Source: Desulfurococcales archaeon (GTDB taxonomy: Archaea; Thermoproteota; Thermoprotei_A; Sulfolobales; Desulfurococcaceae). Taken from it: 64,000 bases of DNA. Below are positions 44,352-52,875 of the stretch, piece by piece (within the stretch, counting starts at the first letter, position 1; each line of letters opens with the position of its first letter). Location of the stretch: NCBI GenBank assembly GCA_015520735.1, contig WAPN01000002.1, positions 1-64,000 of the forward strand, in the 5' to 3' direction. The position numbers were made by a program, and so were the translations under genes. Below the pieces are notes generated by a model. The model had not been told where the DNA came from. It was given only the letters and a program-made list of their open reading frames with translations, and made no database searches.

Positions 44352-44705
44352 CTATTTTCTAAGCTTTAACTTGAGGCCTAATCTCTGAAGTCTAATGAAG
44401 TCTTTGTCTCTTGTGACAAGTTCAAGGTTATTTGCAATGGCTGTAGCGGCTATTAATAGGTCGGCATCAGGTATAATTTCTCTACTACGTCTGAGTTCCT
44501 GGTATAACTCGCAGTACTTTAGTATGGTTTTGTTATCAATTCTCAATAAGTCAAACACGGACTCAAGTAGCTGTTTAGTTTTTTCTCTTTTCTCGGGCGG
44601 AACACCTCTGAGTACTTCTATAAGTGTTATCGTAGAGATCGCTCCTTCCTCGAACACTTCTCTTCTAAGGTCATCAATCACTATTGATGTATCTAACAGT
44701 TTCAT
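44352..44705 (-). CDS. vapC: VapC-type PIN-domain ribonuclease toxin
   Basis: 117 residues, PIN fold. Acidic residues of the metal site are seen at Asp5 (MKLLDTSIVIDDL), Glu30 (TLIEVLRG), Asp80/Asp82 (IIPDADLLIAATA) and Asp100 (VTRDKDF). VapC toxins cleave RNA, often tRNA or rRNA. The gene overlaps the end of its antitoxin by 4 bases, as is usual for these pairs, and has no separate promoter. Confidence 0.9.
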   Translation of the reverse strand: MKLLDTSIVIDDLRREVFEEGAISTITLIEVLRGVPPEKREKTKQLLESVFDLLRIDNKTILKYCELYQELRRSREIIPDADLLIAATAIANNLELVTRDKDFIRLQRLGLKLKLRK

Positions 44706-44941
44706 CTTAATCTGAACCTCTCCCTGAATTCCTCACTCGATCTCTTTATGGCTTCCAGGTCCTCGGGGCTAAGCAGTCTTCTCAGCTCTTCGAAGGCTTT
44801 TCTCTTCTTATAGATACTCGCATACCTGTATAGCTCGAGAAGGTACTCGCTCCAGTCTTTCTCCTTCTTGTCTTTCTCAAGTATTTCTTTAACTTCTCGA
44901 AGAACCGATATCGTTGCATATTTTCTCAACTTTATCACCAT
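44702..44941 (-). CDS. vapB: VapB-type antitoxin
   Basis: 79 residues: an N-terminal strand ATISVLREVKEILEK (about 9-23) with a ribbon-helix-helix-like start, and a charged C-terminal helix region that would bind VapC. Directly upstream of vapC with a 4-base overlap. It should repress its own operon and neutralise the toxin. Confidence 0.85.
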   Translation of the reverse strand: MVIKLRKYATISVLREVKEILEKDKKEKDWSEYLLELYRYASIYKKRKAFEELRRLLSPEDLEAIKRSSEEFRERFRLR

Positions 44942-44979
44942 GTAGTTATATTGCTACATCACTATATAATGATTACAGC

Positions 44980-45861
44980 TCAGTCGTTTTTCTCGGGAAG
45001 CACGTAGATAATAACCCCTATAACGGTCAACGAGACTATTGATACTAGACCAACTGGTAATGTATATATCTCGTCTAGTCCCGGATAGGTCAGCATCATC
45101 AATCCACCGAGAGCGTTAAGGGTTCCATGCATGATGGCTGGCGGTAGCAGTGATGAGGAGCGGTATCTTAGTATGTAGAGTATGAAGGAACAAGCCGTTG
45201 TGAAAGCCGTGTATGTGGCAACTCCCAGTATATCTGGATGGTGTGGGAGGCTGTATTTGAGGTAAACTATTAGGTCTGCATGCCATAATCCCCATATGAT
45301 CCCGGTTATTATTGAGGCTACTACAAGGCCATACCTGGGCGTTAAGGCCCTGTACATTAGTCCTCTCCACCCTGTCTCTTCCCCAATGGCCAGCGCTGCA
45401 TTGATAGTTAGTCCTGCTATGGATGCTGATACTAGCTGGATGATCAGGTACATTATGGGAGCTGATCTAATCATTGCCGCAGTGGCAGGCCTAACTCCAG
45501 GGAGACTCGCCATGACCAGCAGAGGATTCTCGGGCGAATATCCAGCAACGTATAGCATTGCTACTCCTAGACCATAGAGAATATATGAAACTGCAAGGCC
45601 CAGCGGGATGTATTTTATTTTTCCGAGCCTCCAGCCAAGCTCCTTCAAGCCATCAATTAGCGGTACTCCAATGATCTTGAGGGCTACAATAGAGCCTAGG
45701 AACGGCATCAACATCCTAATAGAGGCAAGCAATCCGAAGTAACTCTTAGGCAACAATCCTGTGATCAATGGGGCGTCCAATAAGTAGGCTGTGGCAAAAG
45801 TGATAGTAACATATATGGATAAAGCTTTGAGAGATACTGCTACTCTGTATTGCTGATTCAA
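44980..45861 (-). CDS. CPBP-family intramembrane metalloprotease
   Basis: 293 residues with about eight membrane helices. The CPBP/CaaX-protease-2 motifs are seen: motif 1 EETGWRG (EExxxR) near residue 165, motif 2 GIIWGLWHADLIV with its His near 200, and motif 3 MHGTLNALGG near 250. In other organisms such proteins cleave prenylated proteins or act in bacteriocin immunity; the archaeal substrate is unknown. The start is TTG 45861. A 27-base perfect dyad lies just upstream (45875-45901). The gene lies 38 bases beyond the vapB start, and both are transcribed in the same direction. Confidence 0.85.
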   Translation of the reverse strand: MNQQYRVAVSLKALSIYVTITFATAYLLDAPLITGLLPKSYFGLLASIRMLMPFLGSIVALKIIGVPLIDGLKELGWRLGKIKYIPLGLAVSYILYGLGVAMLYVAGYSPENPLLVMASLPGVRPATAAMIRSAPIMYLIIQLVSASIAGLTINAALAIGEETGWRGLMYRALTPRYGLVVASIITGIIWGLWHADLIVYLKYSLPHHPDILGVATYTAFTTACSFILYILRYRSSSLLPPAIMHGTLNALGGLMMLTYPGLDEIYTLPVGLVSIVSLTVIGVIIYVLPEKND

Positions 45862-46242
45862 TGTCCCAGCCCAGAAAATACCTCGGAGTCCGAGGTATTT
45901 TAATGTTCAGATTTCAAATGGACACCAATACGTCAGCTCCTAGATATTGATCTAGAAATAATTTATTTGACCTCCAGCATCCGGCAAAGGCTTGGTTATC
46001 TCTTATACTCTAGGCATTCCAATTAATATAGAGATTAGAAATATAACTTTAATTATCCTTTTTTCTCCCGAAAATACACGATCTCACGCCAAATCCATTA
46101 TCACCGTTAAAAGATTAATAAAAAGATAAAGTCTAAATCATAATGTATTATACGATAAATACTCAGGACTATCACCCTATTAGAAAATACTATTCAATAT
46201 CAATATGTAAATTGAATATGGGAGATCCTGGTTTGTACGTTT
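45862..46242. other. Intergenic region with a dyad at its left edge
   Basis: About 380 bases. The left part carries the dyad at 45875-45901 before the CPBP gene. The rest (45902-46242) is AT-rich, without an open frame, an RNA gene or a clear promoter, and must hold the 3' end of the transcript of the small gene at 46243. Confidence 0.5.
45875..45901. promoter_or_regulatory. Perfect 12-bp-arm dyad upstream of the CPBP protease gene
   Basis: Arms AAAATACCTCGG (45875-45886) and CCGAGGTATTTT (45890-45901) are exact reverse complements around a 3-base spacer AGT. It begins 14 bases before the TTG start at 45861. Its outer AT part could be the TATA element (TTAAAATA, about 45898-45905). As DNA it is an operator; as RNA it would be a stable hairpin next to the start codon. 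Confidence 0.6.
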
Positions 46243-46479
46243 CTAATCTCTCTCAATGATTGTTATGAGATCTCCGTGCTCGTTGAGCCAGATCTCAATG
46301 AGATGTTCCCGGCCATCTCTGCGTAAATGTGTTTTTACTCTGATCACCGTATGCCGCCCTATTTTCTCGGCGTTATGTATCCGGTGCTTCTTGAACCCAT
46401 TACCATAAGCATGTTCAAGGTGTCTCCTAGCTATCCTGTGAAGCTCATCCAAGGAGGAGTAAAGCTTCAATTCTTTCAC
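46243..46479 (-). CDS. Small basic protein, unknown
   Basis: About 78 residues from GTG 46479 (TTG at 46482 is also in frame). It has an N-terminal amphipathic helix (SLDELHRIARRHLEHAY) and a beta-rich C-terminus (HTVIRVKTHLRRDGREHLIEIWLNEHGDLITIIERD) that resembles a small antiparallel sheet. It is rich in His and Arg. No family recognised. A TATA box (GTATAAATAG on the coding strand, 46516-46525) supports expression. Its composition and the TATA box make a real gene likely. Confidence 0.6.
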   Translation of the reverse strand: MKELKLYSSLDELHRIARRHLEHAYGNGFKKHRIHNAEKIGRHTVIRVKTHLRRDGREHLIEIWLNEHGDLITIIERD

Positions 46480-46482
46480 CAA

Positions 46483-46822
46483 GTAATACTTTGTATCAGG
46501 GAAAATTAAGCCTGTCTATTTATACATGGAGCCAAATCATCAGTTTTCAAAATTGTTGTGGTTACCGATGATTTACAGTGTATCAACAAATATTTCCAGT
46601 ACTGATGTTCTTGCGTGAAATAATATAGACAACGTATAATCAAAATGTATATTGCATGGATAATATGAACACCAATAAAAATAGGTCAAAAGAACTGAGC
46701 ATACTATATGTCTGAACTTTTCAATAGGTGGGAAGACCCGATGCTATAGCAAGGTAATCTTGACGGATCCGATTCATTAAAGCGGTGATAAAAAGGTCTT
46801 TCATGATATTAGTAGAAGTTGC
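46483..46822. other. Intergenic region without a supported gene
   Basis: About 340 bases between the starts of two minus-strand units. Its left end carries the TATA box at 46516-46525 of the small gene. I see no open frame, tRNA-like or box C/D element in the rest. The GC-richer part near 46725-46800 is not explained. Confidence 0.45.
46516..46525 (-). promoter_or_regulatory. TATA box of the small basic protein gene
   Basis: GTATAAATAG on the coding strand is about 40 bases upstream of the GTG at 46479. No ribosome-binding site lies between, so a short leader without Shine-Dalgarno contact is expected. Confidence 0.5.
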
Positions 46823-48205
46823 TCACTTCCCTCGCGGATTGATCAAACGGGTCACGTTTATGATCTCATTAATCGTTGTAATGTAGTCTCTGGGGATCAT
46901 CGTCCTGGTCAAGTATTGTGCTATGAGGGTTGTAGCCAAAGCTAAGGCTGATGCTGGAACTGGTGGTGCCCCCAAGGTTGTTAGTGCGAGCGGAATAATT
47001 GGTGCAGCTTGATATGCCATGTATGTCTTGGCTGCGCCTGGAACTAGTTTTAGCCCGGCTATGGTAGGTATAAGTGTCGATAACGTGTAAGCTATTGCTA
47101 CTCCTATAGTTCCAATACGCGAGAGGACTACTCCTAGGAGTATGAGGAGACCTAATCTAAGCAGGCCCAACAGTGAAAGATCCTTCTTCCTCCCATACCT
47201 GTTGAGCCGAGCCTGGATCGTGGATAGCATTACGAGGCTGGGAGTGAAGGCGAGAAGCAGAGATAAGGCGGGGGCCGCTGCTATTAGGTCGTGGTTTACG
47301 AGGCCTAATAGCTGGGAGGAGAAGGGAATAACTGCTACAACTACTGGGAGGGTTATACCATAAGCAAGCCTGTAGGTCTCCCCATAGGGGTCACTCTGGC
47401 TTCTCGTCCCTATGGGTAGACTAGCCGCCACAACTGATCCTGCTAGGCCAGATACGGCTACGGCTACCATGAGAGATATGTATAGGCGGCCAGTATCAAT
47501 AGGGCTACCTGTAAGAAAAGCGAACAAATACACTGCCAAGGCCGTGACGAGCTGGGAGGAGGCCACAAAGGGATAGTTGGCATAGCCAAGCCTCAAGATT
47601 TCCCTGAAAACCCTGGCGTCGAAACTACGGTGGAGTAAGGGCGAGATAAGAGCAAGGCCTGAGAAAACACCAACAATGCTATAGAGGGTGAAGCCAGTAA
47701 CGGCCGACAAAGCACCTAGGCCCATTAAAGCCGAGCCAATACCAACAATAAGCTTTGAAAATGATGAAAAAACCTGGATAAGAAATACTCTACGGAACAT
47801 GGCAAGTCCCTGAAGAACACCCAACAAAACAACAAAGACAACATTAAGACCCGCATAGAGGCTCGCCAATAAGACGAGCCAACCACCAAAGCCCAGTAAG
47901 AGGCAAAGCGGGATAACCAATAGGGATGCCGCGGCTCCGAGAACAAGACCGGCCATAAGACCCGGTGGAACAGCCCCAGGGCCCTTAGCCGCCACTTCTC
48001 TCATGACACCGATATTAACGCCCGCGGACACAAGCACACCAGCTATAGCAGCAGAGCTGAAAACACTCGACGCCACACCAATACTACCAGCACCCGATAA
48101 ACGGCTAATAACAAGCCAGAAGACAAGACCCGTAAAGCTCACGGTTATGCTTCCTAGAAACAGCCAAGTCCCTGCCCTCAATGATTCCCGAACGCTAATA
48201 TCCAT
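46823..48205 (-). CDS. Polysaccharide/lipid-linked oligosaccharide flippase (MOP superfamily)
   Basis: 460 residues with about twelve to fourteen membrane helices. The start TWLFLGSITVSFTGLVFWLVISRLSGAGSIGVASSVFSSAAIAG matches the RfbX/Wzx-type flippases, with the conserved GxxxFGxxS-type run at about 35-50. It should move a lipid-linked sugar chain across the membrane. ATG start with GGAGCTG upstream. With the Thr-rich protein and the GT-C-like enzyme it forms a surface-glycan region. Confidence 0.8.
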   Translation of the reverse strand: MDISVRESLRAGTWLFLGSITVSFTGLVFWLVISRLSGAGSIGVASSVFSSAAIAGVLVSAGVNIGVMREVAAKGPGAVPPGLMAGLVLGAAASLLVIPLCLLLGFGGWLVLLASLYAGLNVVFVVLLGVLQGLAMFRRVFLIQVFSSFSKLIVGIGSALMGLGALSAVTGFTLYSIVGVFSGLALISPLLHRSFDARVFREILRLGYANYPFVASSQLVTALAVYLFAFLTGSPIDTGRLYISLMVAVAVSGLAGSVVAASLPIGTRSQSDPYGETYRLAYGITLPVVVAVIPFSSQLLGLVNHDLIAAAPALSLLLAFTPSLVMLSTIQARLNRYGRKKDLSLLGLLRLGLLILLGVVLSRIGTIGVAIAYTLSTLIPTIAGLKLVPGAAKTYMAYQAAPIIPLALTTLGAPPVPASALALATTLIAQYLTRTMIPRDYITTINEIINVTRLINPRGK

Positions 48206-48311
48206 TGCTTACACAGCTCCATTGGTACTCTCCATGCTTCACTATCAGGCCCCATAAGCTCCCTAAAGTAGGTTCCAAGAGATAATACGCGGTTTTGGGT
48301 TTCTGCAACCA

Positions 48312-49025
48312 TCAGCGCTTCTTTACGAAATATCCTACTGCCAGGCCTATTATCAGCAGTACTATTCCTACAGCCGCTATCATCGCCGTATTAGCTTGTG
48401 TGACCGTCTTAGTAACTGTGGTTGGACTGGTCTTGGTGATTGTTGTCGGCTTGTAGCTTGTCACGGTCTTATAGGCTGTCGTTGTGGACGTGCTCGTGAC
48501 TGTTTTGGTGGACATACTAGTAATTGTTGTCGGCAGGGTCGTAGTGGTAGTCTTAGTTTTTGTCTCTGTCACAGTTGTCGGGACAGTCTTCGTAGCCGTA
48601 GATGTTATGGTCTTCGTCACAGTAGTTGGGCTAGTAGTTGTCTGGGTTACAGTGCTCGTCGCTGTGCTTGTAATTGTCTTGGTCACAGTGGTAGTTGTTG
48701 TCTCGGTCACAGTATTTGTCTCTGTAGTTGTGGTTGTAGTGGTCTCTGTTACTGTCTGAGTCGAAGTAACGGTGCTGGTCACAGTTGTTGTGGTGGTATT
48801 GGTTGCCGTTGTTGTTACAGTAGAGGTGGCAGTACTGGTCATTGTCGTCGTAACTGTTGTTGTCACGGGTGTTGTTACAGTTGTTGTCACATAATAATAG
48901 TAATCATCGTTGCTAGGAGTCACGGCTGCTAGTAGCCTGGGGGTATTACCTATCAGTGATGGTATTACTACGGCAGCCACTACTACTCCAATAATGATAA
49001 TTGCTGCAATTATGTCTCTGTTCAT
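48312..49025 (-). CDS. Bare Thr-rich stalk protein with N- and C-terminal membrane segments
   Basis: 237 residues. An N-terminal membrane/signal segment (about 4-25), a short Asn/Asp/Tyr stretch (NDDYYYY), then about 160 residues of which roughly 60 percent are Thr with Val, Ser and Lys, and a C-terminal membrane helix followed by KKR. There is no globular head. The Thr-Val pattern repeats TVTTT-like units. It would present a dense array of O-glycosylation sites, so it is probably a mucin-like surface protein or spacer. It lies between a flippase and a GT-C-like enzyme, which fits with glycosylation. Confidence 0.75.
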   Translation of the reverse strand: MNRDIIAAIIIIGVVVAAVVIPSLIGNTPRLLAAVTPSNDDYYYYVTTTVTTPVTTTVTTTMTSTATSTVTTTATNTTTTTVTSTVTSTQTVTETTTTTTTETNTVTETTTTTVTKTITSTATSTVTQTTTSPTTVTKTITSTATKTVPTTVTETKTKTTTTTLPTTITSMSTKTVTSTSTTTAYKTVTSYKPTTITKTSPTTVTKTVTQANTAMIAAVGIVLLIIGLAVGYFVKKR

Positions 49026-49172
49026 AGATTTAGCTCACCTATTACAGTGTTATATGCTACATGATCAAATAAATCGTACCAAAAAATAATTCATAGAGAA
49101 TATAATAAAAATGTTATGTCAATAGCCCGGCCAATTTGTTGGTAGATATCATATGTTGTCAGAGGATGCACT

Positions 49173-50882
49173 ATGGAAAAAGATATAAAGCAAGTATTAT
49201 TAGCGCTGGCGATCGGTATAGCGACAGCTATACTAGTAGATACAACACCCTCAGTTACAAATGTACACCCATGGATAACTATTGGACGGGTCACCTACCT
49301 GGTCATGGAGCCGTATAGCTACACGGGGAGCTCATCACTAGATATATGCATAACGATAATACTCCTGTTGTCGGCTTCACTGCTCCTCGTAAAGAAAAAC
49401 CGCGTGCTCACATTGCTCCCCACAGGCTTAGCCGGCCTCATAATGGTGTATACTCAGCACGTTCTACTAGCATATATTATGGCATGGATCACAATGCTCA
49501 TCTACTCGCTCCAAGCAATCAGAATATGGGGATCGACACCAGTAACGTATGGCATAACAGGTTTGCTCGGCGGATTAGGAGCATATAAGGTATTCTACGT
49601 CCTATCAAGAATAACTACCGGCTACTATCCTATAGCCACAACTCCGGTCTGGCTCGATCTAATAATAAACTATTATTCTTGGCCCCTGATCCCGGCGAGT
49701 ATCACCGCCACAGCCCTAATATCACTATACCTAGTGCTCGCCCGTACACTAGGCCTAGACGCGCTTCCTAGGAAAATACATGGCTGGCTACACGGACATA
49801 TATGGCCCGGGAGAGCCAGGGACAGAGGAAAGCTCCTCCTGTTGTTTTCGCTCTCCCTCTCCCTATTCCTAGGGGTTATGCCGTTCATCCCCAGCATCAA
49901 CCCAGTCGGGAGGCCGATCACTACAGATTACATATACTATTATAACTGGTTAAAGGAGGCACTCCAAAACGGTGTAGGCCAGGTCATGCTAGCCCATAGT
50001 GACAGACCACTTTACATACTGTTGCTCTACACCGCCATGATAATCAGTGGTGCAAGCCCATCAACAGTATCAGCCCTACAAGATATCATCCTATTTCCCC
50101 TATATACGTTGTCAACATATCTCTTAGCGAGAAGAGCAATAAATAAGAGAATCGCGGGCTATGCCGCTCTCATGGCTGCATCATCTCCGATCCTCACGAG
50201 CTACGCTTATGGAGGGTTCCAGGCAGATCTATTCACATTATCAATAACATTCATAGCATTATCAATGATCCTAGGCGAGGAGAAGACCATGTGTGCCGTG
50301 GGCCTGGCCCTCCTAGGCACAACGATGCTCCTCCACGAGTGGACATGGACACAATACACCATAATACTCGGAGCCTACGCGGTAGCCACGGCTATCAGGG
50401 CGTGGAGGAGAAAAGAGAGTCTGGGCTGGCAGTGGAGGATGATAACGCTATACCTTGCCGTGGCCGTCCCCCTCGATCTCCTAAAAACAGCGGTTTTCGG
50501 ACTATACTCCTCAGCAAGAGTAGTAGCGATAATGTCTCATTCCTCGAGCCTAATGGGTTTTGGTGATGCCCTACACTTCTACACAACACTCTATACTGGT
50601 GGATCACTGGATAACACGTTGTTCTACATCTTAGCCCTGCCCGGTGTCTTTGTGGTTCATCCACTCATACTCGTCGCAACAGGCCTCTCCCTGATCACTA
50701 CCCTCATACCATACAATATAATGTACTATAGACTATTGCTGAACACACCGTTACCACTACTAGCCGGCTACACGGTCTCAAGAATGGGCAGGGGACTGAG
50801 GATCCTTGTATCACTTGAAATGATCGGCCTAGCGCTCCTCAGAATACTAAGTTTTATCCCCGGCCTCAGTCTCACCTGGTGA
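49173..50882 (+). CDS. GT-C-like multispanning glycosyltransferase (putative)
   Basis: 569 residues with about twelve to thirteen membrane helices. An acidic motif GRPITTDYIYYYNWLKEA (about 248-266) in the first large loop after membrane helices has the position of the catalytic Asp of GT-C enzymes such as PMT or ArnT relatives, but it is not a classical DxD. It is assigned only by topology and loop. It probably transfers a sugar from a lipid donor on the outer face. ATG 49173 has GAGGATG upstream. Its 3' end overlaps the convergent membrane gene by 36 bases. Confidence 0.6.
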   Translation: MEKDIKQVLLALAIGIATAILVDTTPSVTNVHPWITIGRVTYLVMEPYSYTGSSSLDICITIILLLSASLLLVKKNRVLTLLPTGLAGLIMVYTQHVLLAYIMAWITMLIYSLQAIRIWGSTPVTYGITGLLGGLGAYKVFYVLSRITTGYYPIATTPVWLDLIINYYSWPLIPASITATALISLYLVLARTLGLDALPRKIHGWLHGHIWPGRARDRGKLLLLFSLSLSLFLGVMPFIPSINPVGRPITTDYIYYYNWLKEALQNGVGQVMLAHSDRPLYILLLYTAMIISGASPSTVSALQDIILFPLYTLSTYLLARRAINKRIAGYAALMAASSPILTSYAYGGFQADLFTLSITFIALSMILGEEKTMCAVGLALLGTTMLLHEWTWTQYTIILGAYAVATAIRAWRRKESLGWQWRMITLYLAVAVPLDLLKTAVFGLYSSARVVAIMSHSSSLMGFGDALHFYTTLYTGGSLDNTLFYILALPGVFVVHPLILVATGLSLITTLIPYNIMYYRLLLNTPLPLLAGYTVSRMGRGLRILVSLEMIGLALLRILSFIPGLSLTW

Positions 50883-51536
50883 AGACTCCCTCAGACCAGC
50901 TAGTGCAAGCGACACAGCGATCACGAGACTGTAGTAGCCGAGCTCCGCCAACTTGTTTGCCAAAGCCTCATTCCCTACTGCAAGGTAGATGGCCGCAGCC
51001 ACAAGCAAAGCCATGAAGAGTATTGCCGGGAAGGCCTGCTGGTTCTCGTTAAAATAACGGGCTATCCTTGAGCTGTGGAACCATGGATGCTTGAAGATCG
51101 TTAGTACAAGGACAACGAATAGAAGGACAATATGGATCCCCATGAGCTCATATTGTCCCCGAGAGACATATTGAGCTAAACAGCCAATATACCCCTGAAC
51201 ACCGATCGTGTAACCAAGAACATAATATGTCACAAGACTCGACAAAATCGTCCCCAAGAAGAACAAGTACCTCCTAGAAAACACTGTATCGAGTAGGAGA
51301 TCGATAACCAGTATGATCATGGAGGCTCTGCCAAGACCCGCAAGACCTAATCCAATAGAAGCCCCCAACAACACCGAGTGAAAAACATCCCTCCTACGTA
51401 GGAGGAACAACAAGTAAGCACTTGCAAGAACGGATACCAATGGATAAAGAGGAATAATCACAATGAGGAAGACCAGGAAATACCTCTCAAAATCACTCCT
51501 AAGCAAGAGCTTGCCGCTCAAACCACGGAGATCCAT
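50847..51536 (-). CDS. Multispanning membrane protein, unknown
   Basis: 229 residues, about six or seven membrane helices with a short acidic C-terminal tail. I do not recognise the family. It lies next to the GT-C-like gene and the flippase, and its form (six helices, short loops) could fit a membrane scaffold or transferase of the same surface module. The gene's 3' end overlaps the GT-C-like gene by 36 bases. Confidence 0.6.
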   Translation of the reverse strand: MDLRGLSGKLLLRSDFERYFLVFLIVIIPLYPLVSVLASAYLLFLLRRRDVFHSVLLGASIGLGLAGLGRASMIILVIDLLLDTVFSRRYLFFLGTILSSLVTYYVLGYTIGVQGYIGCLAQYVSRGQYELMGIHIVLLFVVLVLTIFKHPWFHSSRIARYFNENQQAFPAILFMALLVAAAIYLAVGNEALANKLAELGYYSLVIAVSLALAGLRESSPGETEAGDKT

Positions 51537-51648
51537 GATCCATCATCGCCATACAACTAGTCAGAGAAAAATACCATGGTTTATCTTAGGGGACCAAATT
51601 TTTTAATAATATTCTTCATGGACACCAGTAATAGGGATTAAAGTAGAG

Positions 51649-51660
51649 TTTATTTAATAT
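51649..51660 (+). promoter_or_regulatory. Putative TATA box of the small membrane-protein gene
   Basis: TTTATTTAATAT lies about 32 bases before the ATG at 51691. A purine-rich GGTGGTG stands 3 bases before the ATG, so the leader would be very short. Confidence 0.45.
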
Positions 51661-51690
51661 GATGACCCAAATCCTTCTCTGGTGGTGTTC

Positions 51691-52014
51691 ATGGTTAACG
51701 ACCGTGTTGTAGGTGGCGGACTCGTCGCAGTATCTGTTATAGTCATCATAGTCTATAACGCGTTATTGTTCCTCCCCATGTTCAAGGGAATAGACATATT
51801 GCTCCTCAAACTAACAGCAGCCGTAGCAGTGACAGCGGCATTCGCATTGCTTGGATGGATAGGATACACTCTAGCAACAACCCCTCCGCCAAAGCCGATA
51901 GAGGAAATAGAGAAAGAGCTTGAGGAGGAGCTCAAGAAGCTCGAAGCAGAGATCAAGAAGGGCGAAGAGAAAGAGGAGGCAAGTGGGAAGACAGGAGAGT
52001 CTGCCCAGCAATAA
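51691..52014 (+). CDS. Small two-helix membrane protein with acidic coiled-coil tail
   Basis: About 107 residues. Two membrane helices (about 8-28 and 36-60), a Pro-rich hinge (TTPPPKPIEE) and a C-terminal charged helix EEIEKELEEELKKLEAEIKKGEEKEE with heptad-like spacing. No family recognised. ATG 51691 has GGTGGTG just upstream; GTG 51682 and GTG 51685 are also in frame. The topology places the charged tail in the cytoplasm if the positive-inside rule holds, but this is uncertain. Confidence 0.65.
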   Translation: MVNDRVVGGGLVAVSVIVIIVYNALLFLPMFKGIDILLLKLTAAVAVTAAFALLGWIGYTLATTPPPKPIEEIEKELEEELKKLEAEIKKGEEKEEASGKTGESAQQ

Positions 52015-52105
52015 TTGTTATGATCGAGAGACACTATAGGCGAAGATAGAGGTTTTGATGCTAGAACAATAATTATTTTATGGCGGTAACCTTCAATCTA
52101 ATCTA

Positions 52106-52765
52106 TCATAACAGGTTCTTGAGCTCGTTTATCTCATCTATCATGACGTCGGGCCTACATCTTGCCGGGTTTCCAGGGCCCCAAGGTCTTTTGATAAGTA
52201 TGAATCTCATCCCAGCATTCTTCGCAGCCAGACAATCGACAAGGGAGTCACCAACATAAAGTGCTTGGCTGGGCTCTACATTAAGTTTCTCGAGGGCTCT
52301 CAGGAGCAAATATGGATCCGGCTTACCAGGCGCTCCCTCCTCATAGCACTGGATGACGTCGAAATACTCTCTTATACCGAAGTACTCGAGGAACTCATGA
52401 GTTCTATTGGCATGAGATGATGTGACGAGGCCGAGCCTATATCCCTTGTTTCGGAGATAATTTAGAGTCTCTTTGACCCTAGGGTAGAGCTTCACGTCTT
52501 TGCGCCATGTCTTCTCTCCACAAACTCTAGCCAGCCTATAAACTTCCGCCAATAGTTCACGCTCCTCCTCAGAAGAAGCGATCCTTGCCATTATATCATC
52601 AGCTGTCCTGCCAAGATAGCCATATATCTGCTCCCGCGTCACAGGTATGCCTTTCTGCCTGAAAGCCCATACCCAGCAACGAACAATATTGTCAACACTA
52701 TCAATGATCGTACCATCCATATCAAATAATACAGCTCTAACGCCATCAAGCATCGCTTCAATCAA
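52106..52765 (-). CDS. HAD-superfamily phosphatase
   Basis: About 219 residues. HAD motif I FDMDGTIID (about 14-22), motif II TSS, motif III GKPDP and motif IV VGDSLVDCLAAKNAGM are visible, with a small helical cap between I and II. It resembles phosphoglycolate phosphatase or beta-phosphoglucomutase-like members; the substrate is not deducible. TTG 52765 has GAGGTG upstream; GTG 52777 and ATG 52753 are other possible starts. Confidence 0.85.
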   Translation of the reverse strand: MIEAMLDGVRAVLFDMDGTIIDSVDNIVRCWVWAFRQKGIPVTREQIYGYLGRTADDIMARIASSEEERELLAEVYRLARVCGEKTWRKDVKLYPRVKETLNYLRNKGYRLGLVTSSHANRTHEFLEYFGIREYFDVIQCYEEGAPGKPDPYLLLRALEKLNVEPSQALYVGDSLVDCLAAKNAGMRFILIKRPWGPGNPARCRPDVMIDEINELKNLL

Positions 52766-52875
52766 TCCCGCATACACCTCTATAGCATTGGATGATTAGT
52801 ACAGGATAATATTAAGCCTACGGGAGGCCATTATATATTAGAATGTCTAGCAATATCCTTTGACGAGGAGCAGCC

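Noticed and set aside
46725-46800. GC-richer patch as a possible tRNA or transposase remnant
   Set aside because: No cloverleaf, no T-loop consensus and no protein-like frame could be made out.
48396-48932. Cys/Gly/Arg-rich and Val-rich frames on the plus strand
   Set aside because: Shadows of the Thr-rich stalk gene on the minus strand; the composition is an artefact of the low-complexity DNA.
51655-51690. ATGATGA motif before a small gene
   Set aside because: It overlaps the promoter of the gene at 51691 and lacks box D.
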